From positions 1 through 46,334 of the forward strand of contig NZ_JAPCKI010000024.1 in assembly GCF_028680575.1 (NCBI RefSeq): DNA of 46,334 nucleotides, read 5' to 3'. This DNA comes from Acidovorax benzenivorans (lineage in GTDB: Bacteria > Pseudomonadota > Gammaproteobacteria > Burkholderiales > Burkholderiaceae_C). Below are positions 7,333-16,340 of the stretch, one piece after another. The translations under genes were made by a program, and so were the position numbers. The notes under the pieces are model-generated. The model made no database searches. It saw only the letters and a program-made list of their open reading frames with translations, and was not told the DNA's origin. Numbering within the stretch: the first letter of the stretch is position 1; the number at the start of each line of letters is the position of its first letter.

Positions 7333-9345
7333 TCAGGCCACCGGTGTCACTGTCAACGGAATGTTGATTACAAAACGCATGCCCTGGGGCTGCCGTGCCT
7401 GCAGCTGGACAGCCCCGCCGTGCAAGTCAACAATCCGTTTTACCAAAGCCAGTCCCAGTCCGGCACCGGGTTTGCCCTCTGCCGTGCGCCCACGGCGGTA
7501 CTTTTCAAACACCAACTTTTGTTCTTCCGGCGGAATGCCTGGGCCCTCATCCTCAACGGCAAAACGACACGTCGTCCCCTCCCGGAGCACACTGAGAGAC
7601 ACCGTTGTACCGGCATCGGAATACTTAAATGCGTTGGACAACACATTCATCAGCATCACCCGCAGCAGCACCGGATCACCGTTCAACGCGGGCAACCCGG
7701 GCTCCACGGCCAGAGTCAGAAGGTGCTCCACGGACAACTGCCCACCGTTTTCTGTGACCCACAGGCACAACTCCCCCACATCGACGGGCACCGGTTCCAC
7801 CGCGAAGTTGTGGCTGTCGATACGGTCCTGGGTCAGGCAGTTGTCAAAGAAATAGCTCAGCCGCGCAGAGCCTCGCAAGATGCGCTGCGCCAAAGCCAGC
7901 TGCGCTGGCACCTCCTTGGACCGCAGCGCAAGCACTTGCCCAGCGGTATTGATCACCGCCAGCGGAGAACGCACCTCATGGGAAAGCATGGCGATGAAAT
8001 GGCGCTGGTCGGTCAATGTCTGCTCAATGGAGGCTACCGCACTCTCCAGCTCCTGCGTGCGCTGTGCAACCATTTGCTCCAGTTCTTCGGCATGCTCCTT
8101 CAGGTGTCCAGCCATGTAGCCCATGGAATCAGCCAGAGACCGCAGCTCGCGGATCGGGCTCGATTTCGGTGCCTGTGCGTTCCAGTCGGCCTGGGTCAGC
8201 CTGACCGCCCAATCGCTGAGCACCTGCAAGGGTCTCACTACCCGGCTGGCCACGAACAGCGAAAACAGCACCGATGCCAGCATGACCGCCACCGTGGTGT
8301 AGATCGTGTTGCGCAAAACCCCGCGCAACGGCGTATTGAAGCGACTCTCGGGCAGGATGATCGCCATGGTGAGCACGGGACCTCGGTGCAGGGCGTGCGT
8401 CCACCAACGCGCCAGGTGACGCACGCCATCAACCTCCATGAACTGGTTGCCCTCGGCTTGCCCGCTCTGCAGGATGTGTTCCCCCAGCGCACGCATCACG
8501 GGGTCACGGCTCTGGTCGATGCGCATGCGGTGCCCATCGGCCAGCGCCGCCACACCGGCGGACGGATCGTGCGAGGACATGGCCAACAATTCTCCCGAGG
8601 CCTCTGCCAAAAAAGCCCGACCTCCCGACTCCAAAGCCAGCGCCGCCAGGAACTCGTTGAGCTGGGACAGCGCCACATCGGCAGTGACCACCCCAATCAG
8701 TTGCCCGTCGCGCGAGCGCACCGGTGCAGAGATGCCCATGCCGATCGCAGCATATGCACCTTGCGCATCGTTGATCATGTAGCGATAGGGTGCGTACCAT
8801 GAGACCCCATCGTTGGCGATCGCAGACTGGTACCACGGACGGTTGCGCGCATCAAAGCCCACCTCGCTGCGCGAGATCAGCGTCGGCTGACGGTTCTCGG
8901 GGTCAATACGCAGCACCTCCATGGCCCGCCCATCGCTGATTCGTGCGCGCAGCATTCGCAATGCCCGGTCGTCGCCCAAGGGAGGACGGCTACCGGCGTA
9001 ATACTGACCATCGGGCATGCCCATGGAGATGAAGGTCAGTTGGGGCTGTTGATCGATCTGCAGCATGAACTGGCGCATCAATACATCGGGCTGCTGCACC
9101 ATCAGGTACCCGGCGCGCACTTGCTCGACGTTGAACGCCACCACCCGCTGCGGGACGTCAAAGAACGACACTACCTTCTCCCGCACACGACCCGAGACCT
9201 CATCGGCCAATTGCAGCGCAAACTCCTCCATGGCCACAACAGCCGAGCGATAGAACAGGCTGCCGCTGGCAAGCACAATAGGCAGCAATACCGCAAGCAG
9301 TGCAAGCGTCAGAAAACTGCGAAGAGCGATACGGCGCACAAACAT
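7333..9345 (-). CDS. Membrane sensor histidine kinase with periplasmic Cache-like domain
   Basis: A 670-residue sensor kinase. A first membrane segment (about residues 8-33) is followed by a periplasmic domain of roughly 310 residues whose FDARNRPWYQSAIA and GVSWYAPYRYMI motifs are typical of dCache ligand sensors. The second membrane segment is near 347-370, then a HAMP region and coiled coil. The phosphoacceptor is H456 in SHEVRSPLAV. The ATPase domain shows the N box (NVLSNAFKYS), G1 (DEGPGIPPEE), F box and G2 (GAGLGLALVKR). dCache domains often bind amino acids or carboxylates, which fits control of the neighbouring importer. Autophosphorylation would feed the co-transcribed response regulator. 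Confidence 0.9.
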   Translation of the reverse strand: MFVRRIALRSFLTLALLAVLLPIVLASGSLFYRSAVVAMEEFALQLADEVSGRVREKVVSFFDVPQRVVAFNVEQVRAGYLMVQQPDVLMRQFMLQIDQQPQLTFISMGMPDGQYYAGSRPPLGDDRALRMLRARISDGRAMEVLRIDPENRQPTLISRSEVGFDARNRPWYQSAIANDGVSWYAPYRYMINDAQGAYAAIGMGISAPVRSRDGQLIGVVTADVALSQLNEFLAALALESGGRAFLAEASGELLAMSSHDPSAGVAALADGHRMRIDQSRDPVMRALGEHILQSGQAEGNQFMEVDGVRHLARWWTHALHRGPVLTMAIILPESRFNTPLRGVLRNTIYTTVAVMLASVLFSLFVASRVVRPLQVLSDWAVRLTQADWNAQAPKSSPIRELRSLADSMGYMAGHLKEHAEELEQMVAQRTQELESAVASIEQTLTDQRHFIAMLSHEVRSPLAVINTAGQVLALRSKEVPAQLALAQRILRGSARLSYFFDNCLTQDRIDSHNFAVEPVPVDVGELCLWVTENGGQLSVEHLLTLAVEPGLPALNGDPVLLRVMLMNVLSNAFKYSDAGTTVSLSVLREGTTCRFAVEDEGPGIPPEEQKLVFEKYRRGRTAEGKPGAGLGLALVKRIVDLHGGAVQLQARQPQGMRFVINIPLTVTPVA

Positions 9346-9857
9346 GGGCGTTCAAGAGTGTGTAGGCACCTCGACCTCAGGTAAACACCCGCACGAGCGA
9401 CTGGGCGCCTTGTATTGGATTCAATCACAAGTGCCAAGGATGGCGCGACCGACCTTTGCCAGGCGCGACTGTGCGCCTCATACCGCCAGTGCGCTTATGC
9501 ACACATGCGCAATGCAATTGGATGCCAACTTCAGGCGACGCACTGTCGAAGCTGCCACCCTCAACGAGCGCTCAGTCCCTGGCTCTGTGGGCCAGAAAGT
9601 GGATTGCCTTTTGACCCTGCTGATTGGGGAGGCTAGGTACACACGCCATACGAGGGCATCTCCGCCGCCGACCTGTTCATTGAGTCGCGCTGGCGAGCGT
9701 TCATCCCCAGCCGAGGCCTGGGAGAAAACGGCACCCTAACCGCTGCAAATGTGTACAAGGCCTGTCATCACTTGCTTGTTAGGGATGGTGGCCACATGCT
9801 GGCTGTACGGGACAAAACCCTGCACCGCTGGTTACATGATGGCTACACGACTTGGAA
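9346..9857. other. Gap before the integrase, mostly unexplained
   Basis: No intact gene is supported here. The left part is the region upstream of the kinase gene and should hold the two-component promoter. The right part holds only the possible coding remnant listed separately. Confidence 0.4.
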
Positions 9858-9894
9858 AAAGAAAAACCCCGCTACCGTATTGATAGCAGGGTTT
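9853..9894 (-). terminator. Intrinsic terminator reading leftward
   Basis: On the minus strand an 11-bp stem (AAACCCTGCTA paired with TAGCGGGGTTT, one mismatch) with a 9-base loop is followed by TTTTTCTTTTT. The U-tract exists only in the leftward direction. The terminator lies 9 bases beyond the tRNA-Ser-like 3' end on the same strand, exactly where a tRNA gene's own terminator would sit. Confidence 0.7.
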
Positions 9895-9903
9895 CCTTTG
9901 TAC

Positions 9904-9917
9904 TGGCGGAGAGGGTG
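9904..9917 (-). other. tRNA-Ser 3'-end fragment, probable integrase attachment site
   Basis: On the minus strand these bases read CACCCTCTCCGCCA, the T-arm edge, acceptor strand and CCA end typical of bacterial tRNA-Ser. The similarity stops there; the rest of the tRNA is absent. A leftward terminator follows and a P4-type integrase begins about 150 bases to the right. This is the expected pattern for one end of an island inserted in a tRNA 3' end, with the reconstructed tRNA at the other end outside this window. No second copy was found in the window. The match is short, so it is a proposal. Confidence 0.45.
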
Positions 9918-10071
9918 TCTGCCTGTTTAGTATACAAAGATGTTCAATGGCATCCAAAATAAGAACCTAAGTCTTTGTTTTATATAAATAAAAATTCAAT
10001 ATAGCTCAAAGGCCATCAACAAGAGCAATTTTTGGATGGCATACTGAATGGCATACCGGACTACGAATCCA

Positions 10072-11346
10072 ATGGCCACCATTACCGATACCAAAGCTAG
10101 AAACATCAAACCCACAGACACAGCCATTCCCCATGGCAGCGTCACTGGTCTAGCCCTACATCCTTCCAGCACTAAGGGCCACGGTAAGTGGGTGCTTCGA
10201 TACGTCAGCCCCATTTCGGGCAAGCGTCGCAATGCCGGCCTGGGCTCTTACCCCGAGATCAGCATTGCGGAAGTGGGCAAGCGCGCGACCGCGATGCGTA
10301 TCGAACTGGCAGAGGGAAAGGATCCCCTTGATGAGCGGGCAAAGATTGAAGACAAGCCCAAGATTCCCACATTCAAGGAGGCCGCTCTGAAGTTGCACGG
10401 TGACCTGCTTCCTGGCTGGAAGAACCCGAAACATGGCAATCAATGGATTAACACCATGGTTGAGTACGTCTTTCCAAAGCTTGGAGACAAACTGCTGCAG
10501 GAGATCCAACCGGGTGACGTTGCGGAGATACTGAAACCCATCTGGCTCACCAAGGCAGAAACAGCTACCCGGGTCAAACAACGCATCCACGCCGTAATTG
10601 CCTGGGGCTGGGCACACGGGTACTGCCAATCAAACCCTGTTGACGTGGTTGGACACCTGCTCGCGCAGCAGCCTGGCAAAGCCATACGGACTCAACATCA
10701 TCCGGCAATGCCCTGGCGAGACATTCCGAAGTTTGTGCAAACACACCTCAAGCACAGCACAAGGCCAGAGGTGACACGCACCTTACTTGAGTTTGTCATT
10801 TTGACGGCCAGTCGCTCAGGGGAAGCAAGAGGCATGACCTGGAGCGAGTTAGATCTACAAAACAAAGTCTGGACGATTCCTGCGGAGCGAATGAAGGCAA
10901 AGCTTCCCCATCGCGTCCCCCTCTCCCCTCGTGCAATGACTATCATTGAGGGGCAGAAGAGCCAACATAAAACCCTCGTTTTTCCATCAATTCGAGATCG
11001 AGTTGAGCTCTCAGATATGGCTCTTACATCACTTCTTCGCAAGCTGAAAGCAGAAAGCGACACGCCAGGAAGGGTCGCGACAACCCATGGATTTCGGTCC
11101 AGCTTTCGAGATTGGTGCAGCGAGATAGGTTACTCCCGCGATCTGGCAGAGCGCTCCTTAGCCCACAGCATCAAAGATAAGGTTGAAGCCGCCTACCATC
11201 GCACGGACCTACTGGAACAACGGCGAGGAGTTATGAATGCTTGGGCGGCATTCGTAACAGGCAAAACACCTGTGGCAGTTACATCAGAGGAGCCAAGCAG
11301 ACCACGGATCTCTGCGAATCATGCCGCATCGCTTACAGGCGATTAA
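10072..11346 (+). CDS. P4-type tyrosine recombinase/integrase
   Basis: A 424-residue integrase of the prophage P4/CP4 type. The N-terminal DUF4102 arm-binding domain begins ITDTKARNIKPTD and contains RNAGLGSYPEISIAEV; a core-binding domain follows. The catalytic domain keeps all five residues: R248 (TASRSGEARG), H339 and R342 (HGFRSSFRDW), H365 (LAHSI) and nucleophile Y375 (AYHRTDLLEQRR). The ATG was placed at MATITDTK to fit the family; another in-frame ATG lies 24 bases upstream and neither has a clear ribosome-binding site. It would catalyse site-specific insertion and excision of the island at the adjacent tRNA-Ser-like site. The sequence just upstream is AT-rich compared with the chromosome to the left, as expected for an acquired element. 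Confidence 0.92.
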   Translation: MATITDTKARNIKPTDTAIPHGSVTGLALHPSSTKGHGKWVLRYVSPISGKRRNAGLGSYPEISIAEVGKRATAMRIELAEGKDPLDERAKIEDKPKIPTFKEAALKLHGDLLPGWKNPKHGNQWINTMVEYVFPKLGDKLLQEIQPGDVAEILKPIWLTKAETATRVKQRIHAVIAWGWAHGYCQSNPVDVVGHLLAQQPGKAIRTQHHPAMPWRDIPKFVQTHLKHSTRPEVTRTLLEFVILTASRSGEARGMTWSELDLQNKVWTIPAERMKAKLPHRVPLSPRAMTIIEGQKSQHKTLVFPSIRDRVELSDMALTSLLRKLKAESDTPGRVATTHGFRSSFRDWCSEIGYSRDLAERSLAHSIKDKVEAAYHRTDLLEQRRGVMNAWAAFVTGKTPVAVTSEEPSRPRISANHAASLTGD

Positions 11347-11530
11347 CATCACTGTGTCCAAGTCATTTGGCAGCCCTCTAGAGGCAATGCTCGACGCCTT
11401 AGGCTGCAAATGATGATCAGTTCGTTCATGGCAAGAGAGGCGCGCGTACTACAGGTACACAGCCCTCTGTGATGACCTCATCAGCGTCTACTCTGGCAGC
11501 TTCAAACCTGAGCTGCGCCGAGACCGGGAA

Positions 11531-12199
11531 GTGACACGTACCCAGGGCGTCGTGGGCGCTTTCGACGACATGGGTTTCGCCCTGGCGTTTCAAGTCACTG
11601 TGCGCAAGCCGCTTGGCCTGCCGGCCGAGCTGGTCAATGTTCCAGGCGCGACGGGCAGAGCGGCGAATGAGTTGGGGATGGACGATGAGCTGGCGGCGTG
11701 CCCTCGTACCCTGTCGCACGTCGTTTACTTCGTGCCCGATGCGGCCAAAGCCGAAGCCTTCTACGTCCGGCTAGGGTTCACTGTGACCGACCGGTTGGGC
11801 GGCGGCCCCTTTCTGCGCCCAGCGGGCACGTCGGAGCACCATACGCTGTTCCTCATTCAGACCCCACCGTTCAGGAAGGGTGTCGAGCACTTCACCTTCC
11901 ACATGGGCGGACCCACCGAAGTCATGGTCGCCGGAACGCGTTTCGTTCAGAAGGGATACGAGTCCTTCTGGGGCCCGGGGCGGCATAAGCTGGGAAGCAA
12001 CTGGTTCTGGTACTTCAACAGCCCGCTGGGTTGCCACGTCGAGTACGACGCCGACATGGATTTGCACGACCCTTCCTGGACACCGCGCGACCTGCCGATG
12101 GGCGCCGAGAACTCCCAATACTTCCTGCTCAAGTCCAGCGAGAAATGGGCGCCGGGTGGCCCGCCGCCCAGCGGCGTTCGCGACAGGAAGGCGGTGTAA
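11531..12199 (+). pseudogene. 5'-truncated extradiol/VOC-family dioxygenase
   Basis: The GTG-started frame (222 codons) encodes a complete C-terminal VOC half. It begins at LSHVVYFVPDAAKAEAFYVRLGF and includes VEHFTFHMGGPTEV and NSPLGCHVEYDADMD; H and E residues in these motifs resemble the metal ligands of extradiol dioxygenases. Two-domain members of this fold are about 300 residues. Here the first half is missing, and the coding-like sequence upstream of the GTG stays open back to a stop at 11414, so the native start is lost. The remaining protein may be inactive. It is followed four bases later by an FAD monooxygenase start, so together they look like the tail of an aromatic-degradation operon cut by the integrase-side junction. 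Confidence 0.6.
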
Positions 12200-12203
12200 A
12201 CCC

Positions 12204-12467
12204 ATGACCCCAGAAAGGATCTTGATCATCGGCTATGGCTTCTCCGGCATGGCGGCCGCCATCGAGCTGCGCAAGAACGGTGCGGAAGTCTACCTCGTCG
12301 AGATCGACCCCGAGTGGCGCAACTATGGCGCTGGCATCAGCCTCGCCGGCCCGACCTTGCGTGCGTTTCGCCAGCTTGGCGTCCTGGATGCTTTTCTTGC
12401 GCATGGTAACGCGCATGAAACGGTGTCCCTTCGGCCACAGTCTCCGCCAAGATACCAGCAAACATGA
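12204..12467 (+). pseudogene. 3'-truncated FAD-dependent monooxygenase
   Basis: The frame opens MTPERILIIGYGFSGMAAAI, a dinucleotide-binding beta-alpha-beta unit (GxGxxG as GYGFSG), followed by an acidic strand end (VEIDPEW) and the GAGISLAGPTLRAFRQLGV segment of aromatic-ring FAD hydroxylases. Full proteins are 380-550 residues. Similarity stops after about residue 72, near 12415, and an unrelated tail of about 15 residues ends at a stop. The gene cannot encode an active enzyme. Its position four bases after the dioxygenase suggests they were neighbours in a ring-hydroxylation and ring-cleavage operon. Confidence 0.65.
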
Positions 12468-12794
12468 GCCTTCCGTGGCGCTTTTTTGTTTTTTCTACCA
12501 TCAAATACACCAAAAGAAGTTTGCTTCGATGGGTCATTGATGGAGCTTGCTGAAGGGAGCAACTTGAGCCGTGCTTTCCGGGGGGTCTCCACCCCCTCTC
12601 GCATGTGAGTTCTCCGAACCTAGGACGCGTCTGTTTCTCTGCCAGCGTTGGACATTTTGGGAGCTTCCGAGTTCTTCAACAGAATAGCCCCGACAGCACA
12701 TATCCCTGAGATCGGGAAAACTTGGCCGTGCAGAGCGAACGCCAAACCAACTCGCACAGCCGGAGGATCCGGCGGGCCCGCTACGCCTGCTAAC
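12468..12794. other. Junction region without a supported gene
   Basis: The stretch holds a T-rich segment and a G5/C5 hairpin (GGGGG-tctcca-CCCCC near 12580). A small dyad (GCCGGA-gga-TCCGGC) lies close to the DnaJ-like start. Open frames on both strands have no recognisable content. It is probably recombination debris plus the promoter of the DnaJ-like gene. Confidence 0.35.
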
Positions 12795-13835
12795 ATGCTG
12801 CACTGCAACATAGCTTGCACCAATCAGACCAAGGACCTCGACGACCCTTACCACGAACTTGGCTTGGCGCCAGGATCCAGCGATGCCGAGGTGAAGGTTG
12901 CGTGGCGCCGCCTGTCCGCACGCTGGCACCCGGATCGCAACAACAGCCCGCATGCCCTGAGAAAGATTCAGCGTATCAATCGAGCGCTGGAAATGATCCG
13001 CAACGCCCAGGCCGAACCAGAGGCTGATACCGAGGGTCCCGCCCCGGGTGCGGAACCTTCCACTGTCGAGCACACCATCAACCTCACACTCGAGGAAGTG
13101 GTGACCGGTTGCGTCAAGGAAGTTCGAGGCGAGGTGATCGAAGACTGCGCCGAGTGCTCCGGCAGCGGCCTGCAACTGCAGGCTACCGAGTGCAGTGAAT
13201 GCGGTGGCGCTGGCCACAGCCGGCAGAATCTTTGGTTCGCTTGGATCGCGTCAACGGACAAATGCACAGCCTGCCGGGGACAAGGGAAGACGCGCCATAG
13301 TTGCACTGCCTGCGCAGCGAGCGGTAAGGCACCGGCGAGGAAGTACCGCTGTCGGGTGCCGGTCGCGCCTGGCGCGCGCGGTGGCGACCTGCTTGATATC
13401 AGCGCCCGGGTGGAAGGCAATCGACGCCAGCACAAGCTGGCGCTGCGCGTGCGCGTAGAACTGCGGCCGCACGAATTCTTCACGGCTGAAGCCGATGGGG
13501 CCTTGAAGTGCGAGCTGCCCGTCGATGGGTTTGCATGGATGGCCAATCGCTGGATAGAGGTTCCGAGCCCCCGCGGGCTGCAACAGATGAAGCTGCGGCG
13601 AGGCCATCTGAACTACCGCATCAAAAACGCGGGCCTACCGTGGAAGAATGAGACAGAGGCTGGGGACTGCCTTATCACCGTCGTACCGATGTTTCCGCAG
13701 GAGCTTAGTCATGAGCAGGAGGCCATGATCGATCGGCTGGTGGCCAGCAACTCCGGGACGGCCGGTACGTCGGCAGGTGGTCGCATGGCGGCATGGAGCC
13801 GGTTGGTGAACAACTGGCTGGACCGGCGCAGGTGA
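12795..13835 (+). CDS. Orphan DnaJ-like (class A-type) co-chaperone
   Basis: A 346-residue protein with a J domain (about residues 16-75) that keeps HPD at 45-47 (ARWHPDRNN). A central cysteine region has four CxxC pairs (C118/C121, C133/C136, C157/C160, C170/C173) arranged like the DnaJ zinc centre; the fourth repeat has lost its CxGxG glycine pattern. A C-terminal substrate-binding-like part follows (ELRPHEFFTAEADGALKCELPVD), as in DnaJ CTD-I/II. The Gly/Phe linker of housekeeping DnaJ is replaced by an acidic Pro/Ala linker. J proteins deliver clients to an Hsp70, but there is no dnaK or grpE nearby, so it must borrow the host's or serve another partner. The ATG was chosen at the J-domain side; a longer frame adds a Pro/Gly-rich segment. 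Confidence 0.8.
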   Translation: MLHCNIACTNQTKDLDDPYHELGLAPGSSDAEVKVAWRRLSARWHPDRNNSPHALRKIQRINRALEMIRNAQAEPEADTEGPAPGAEPSTVEHTINLTLEEVVTGCVKEVRGEVIEDCAECSGSGLQLQATECSECGGAGHSRQNLWFAWIASTDKCTACRGQGKTRHSCTACAASGKAPARKYRCRVPVAPGARGGDLLDISARVEGNRRQHKLALRVRVELRPHEFFTAEADGALKCELPVDGFAWMANRWIEVPSPRGLQQMKLRRGHLNYRIKNAGLPWKNETEAGDCLITVVPMFPQELSHEQEAMIDRLVASNSGTAGTSAGGRMAAWSRLVNNWLDRRR

Positions 13836-14151
13836 GATCCTCAATGACCATCAGCATGATGGACTAATGGTGGCCCGCTTTGGCCAACATCATCGGTACG
13901 GAGCTGTCGTTTGCCGGCGAGTTATGACCGACTTGTTCAGGCTGTAAGCAGTCGGTCGCCACGCCCCCGATAGCTGACTGCTGCGAGGAAAAGCCGCCAG
14001 GGACATTCTCGCGTCATTCGCTTTGCTCGACTACTCCGGGCGCGTAGGAAAAATTCACGGTCTCGAAAGTTTCCATGCCCGTAGTCGCTCACTCCCCTGA
14101 CTCCGCCGCGATTTTCAGCCTGCGCATCTACGAACTGCTGTCGATATCTGC
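13836..14151. other. Gap between convergent genes, nothing recognised
   Basis: The DnaJ-like gene and the broken gene to its right converge on this stretch. I see no gene, repeat or convincing terminator in it. Confidence 0.35.
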
Positions 14152-15539
14152 CTAGTGGTAGCCGGCCTCTGTGTCGTCCCAGTCCTGCATGTGCCGAGCG
14201 CGATGAGTTTCGTTTTCGGCAGGAGTAGTTTCGCGCTGGATGGCTACGACCAGCGCATCGCCTCCCGCGATCAGATCTTCAATCAGCGTTTGAGGTGCCG
14301 CGGTCGTACTGCTGTCCGTACCGGTGTAGCCCGATTGCAGCAGACTGTAAAAGACTGTCTGGCGCATGTAGCACCCCTCCAAGGCCACAGAACTCAAGTG
14401 GACCTTCTTGGACCTTGGTGCTTTCGCTGGACCACGCACCAGCGCTTCGAAATGCTCCAGCGGGAGGAGGAAGCTCGGTTCCGAATCACCGTAGCGGCGG
14501 ACGAACTTGAGGTAGAAGAAGTCGTCGGAAAGCCGATAGGTCTTCTTTGAACTCACTGCGCGTCGGGAAAACCGATGCATCGCGCCCAGTTGCTTGGAAA
14601 GGTGACGATCCTGAGTGTAAGTCCAGTCGTCGCGCCCGCCCGCGCCGTCGTGTTGAAGCATCTTGTACTGGACCATCACGAGGTTGTCGTGGAAGTGGTT
14701 GATGTAGATGAGATCGACGCCGAACACTTCCTCGAGCTTCTTGCGATTGGCCGTGATGACCTCTAGGGTCTGCTGGCCCTTGTGGAATATCGCGCGCCTG
14801 GTGGCATCGCTGCCGACGAGCTCGAAATCCGGGAACCGGCGCGCATCGTGCTCGATCACCGAGTCCTCCATGAACCGTGCGCCGACCAGTCAGCTCTCCT
14901 TGCCCTTGACGAGTTCGAGATGCGCGGCGGGCGCATCGCCCGACAGTCCGAAGACCTTCAGCGCCATGTCGATCGCGTCCCCCTGCAGTCGTGCGGAAGG
15001 TTCGAGGGGAAGTGGTTCGAGCCCGACGGACACCATGCGCAGCGCGTCATGATTGCCCTGGGAATTGGCCATCGTGTCCAGGAGGATCGCGCTTAGCTTG
15101 GGCGACAGTTTGGTCACCGGCGACGGGTCCGCCAGGTGTTTGGAGAATCGCTCTGCAGCGCGTGCCTCCTGGATCAGACCAGCCAGTTGCGACGCTGACG
15201 GTGTGACGCGCGCGGTTCTGTCGACCTTGATCCGGGTGTCGAGCGTGGCAGTAACCTGCTTGGACTTGATGACACCCACGTATAGCATCTCCTCCCCGTC
15301 ATCGTGATCCTAGAGGCCTCGCCAACGCGTTCAGGTGTCAGGCATAGGCAGGGAGCGACGACCTCGCGCAGGTGATCGTGCGGGATGTTGAGCGTGAACT
15401 CCCTCATGCCCTTCCTGGAACCCAGGAGGGCGCCGTATTGATGGTCTTCGAGTCGAAGAATGTCTATCGGGCGGCGGGTCACGAACCTTCGCAGGAAGGA
15501 CTGCCACTCCGGGGTTGTTGAATCGGTCACGGTTAACAA
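14152..15539 (-). pseudogene. Broken gene of unknown family with nuclease-like motif (frameshift plus in-frame stop)
   Basis: Three open segments join into one protein of about 460 residues. The first (TTG start at 15539) reads to about 15312, where a one-base indel moves the frame: GVGEAS gives way to DHDDGEEMLYVGV. The second ends at a TGA at 14890-14892. The third continues in the same frame (LVGARF, then MEDSVIEHDARRFPDFELVG) to the TAG near 14152. The third segment has an E-x5-D-x14-Q-x-K arrangement (E47/E48, D53, Q68, K70 from its MEDS), including GVDLIY and MVQYK, like the PD-(D/E)XK nuclease core with a QxK variant. I do not recognise the family; a defence-type nuclease is one possibility. 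If read separately, only the 239-residue C-terminal piece could be expressed. Confidence 0.6.
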
Positions 15540-15854
15540 GTGAGTCTGTGGATCTGACGCTACACCCTATATGCGCAGACGAGGCCAAGAGTTTCCGCCG
15601 TTTCTTCCTGAAAGCGTGCGATCCCAACAAAGGGCCGCGGCACGAATCACGGCCTCCAGCGGGTTTCAGCGAGCCACCGGCTCACCTGGGCGATCTCACC
15701 TTCCTGCAGTGATGACGGCGTGGGCAGGTTTGCGCACCTCCGGATCCCTCCCGTACTAAAGCGCCCCGAGGGCCCGTCGATGGCGCCTTGGTTATGGGGA
15801 CTCATGGTGGGCAACAAAACGATCTCCGCGTCGCTTGAGAACTCCTATTGCATG
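15540..15854. other. Gap without supported gene
   Basis: Nothing recognisable lies between the broken unknown gene and the IS66 fragment. The first 100 bases may hold the promoter of the broken gene. The IS66 end could not be fixed. Confidence 0.3.
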
Positions 15855-16322
15855 TCAGTGTCCATCAAGACGATGGAGTGTTGGCAAGCGCGAACCGTCG
15901 GGGTGAGTCGCTTCGTGGCCACACATGCGGTCCGACTGCACCAAGCTCCTCATCACGGCCGCGCGTTGCCCGGCAAGTTCACTGCCCACCAACATCCAGG
16001 CCTTGCGCCCCGTAGCCCATGGCTTGATCTGGAGCTCCATGTGGTTGTTATCGATAGGTACCGCACCGTCTTCGAGGTGATGCGCGAGTGCCGTCCAGTG
16101 CTCGAGCGCGTAGTCGATGACAGATGCCGTCGAGCCGCCATTTGCCAAGCGCCGGCGCTCAAGTTGCAGCCATGCGCCGAGCTGGTCCCACAGCGGCCGC
16201 ATCAGTGCCTGCCGCCCGCTGCGACGCCCCTCGTCGCTAAAGCCGGCGAGTTCACGTTCGACTGCGTAGATGCCTGCAAAGCGCTGTATCGCATCCTCGC
16301 CCACCGCGCTGGTGCCACCCAA
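15855..16322 (-). pseudogene. IS66-family transposase C-terminal fragment
   Basis: The 155-codon frame holds the end of an IS66 TnpC transposase. The best match is YALEHWTALAHHLEDGAVPIDNNHMELQIKPWATGRKAWMLVGS, with the family's IDNN catalytic neighbourhood and GRK-W-x-GS turn. Full TnpC is about 500 residues, so the N-terminal two thirds are missing. After RMCGHE the expected C-terminal tail is lost in this frame, suggesting a further indel. TnpA and TnpB are absent and no terminal repeats were found, so this is a dead remnant. It abuts the flagellin fragment. Confidence 0.75.
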
Positions 16323-16340
16323 TCAAGCAGGTAGGACTGG

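Larger units (their letters stand above)
9637..9930 (+). pseudogene. Possible 3' coding remnant of unknown family
   Basis: An open frame without a convincing start reads like real protein for about 75 codons, with segments such as SAADLFIESRWRAFIPSRG and ACHHLLVRDGGHMLAVRDK. It then runs straight through the leftward terminator and the tRNA-like fragment before stopping. The readable part lies just outside the island boundary, so it may be the tail of a chromosomal gene whose start is lost. I do not recognise the family. Codon choice is the only support, so it could be a chance open frame. Confidence 0.25.

Noticed and set aside
7234..8802. 522-codon plus-strand frame
   Set aside because: It is antisense to the sensor kinase, is rich in His/Gln/Arg and has no recognisable domain.
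12574..12590. G5/C5 hairpin as a transposon end
   Set aside because: A similar GGGGGGTCTCC appears near 45993, but the flanks differ and there is no matching repeat pair.
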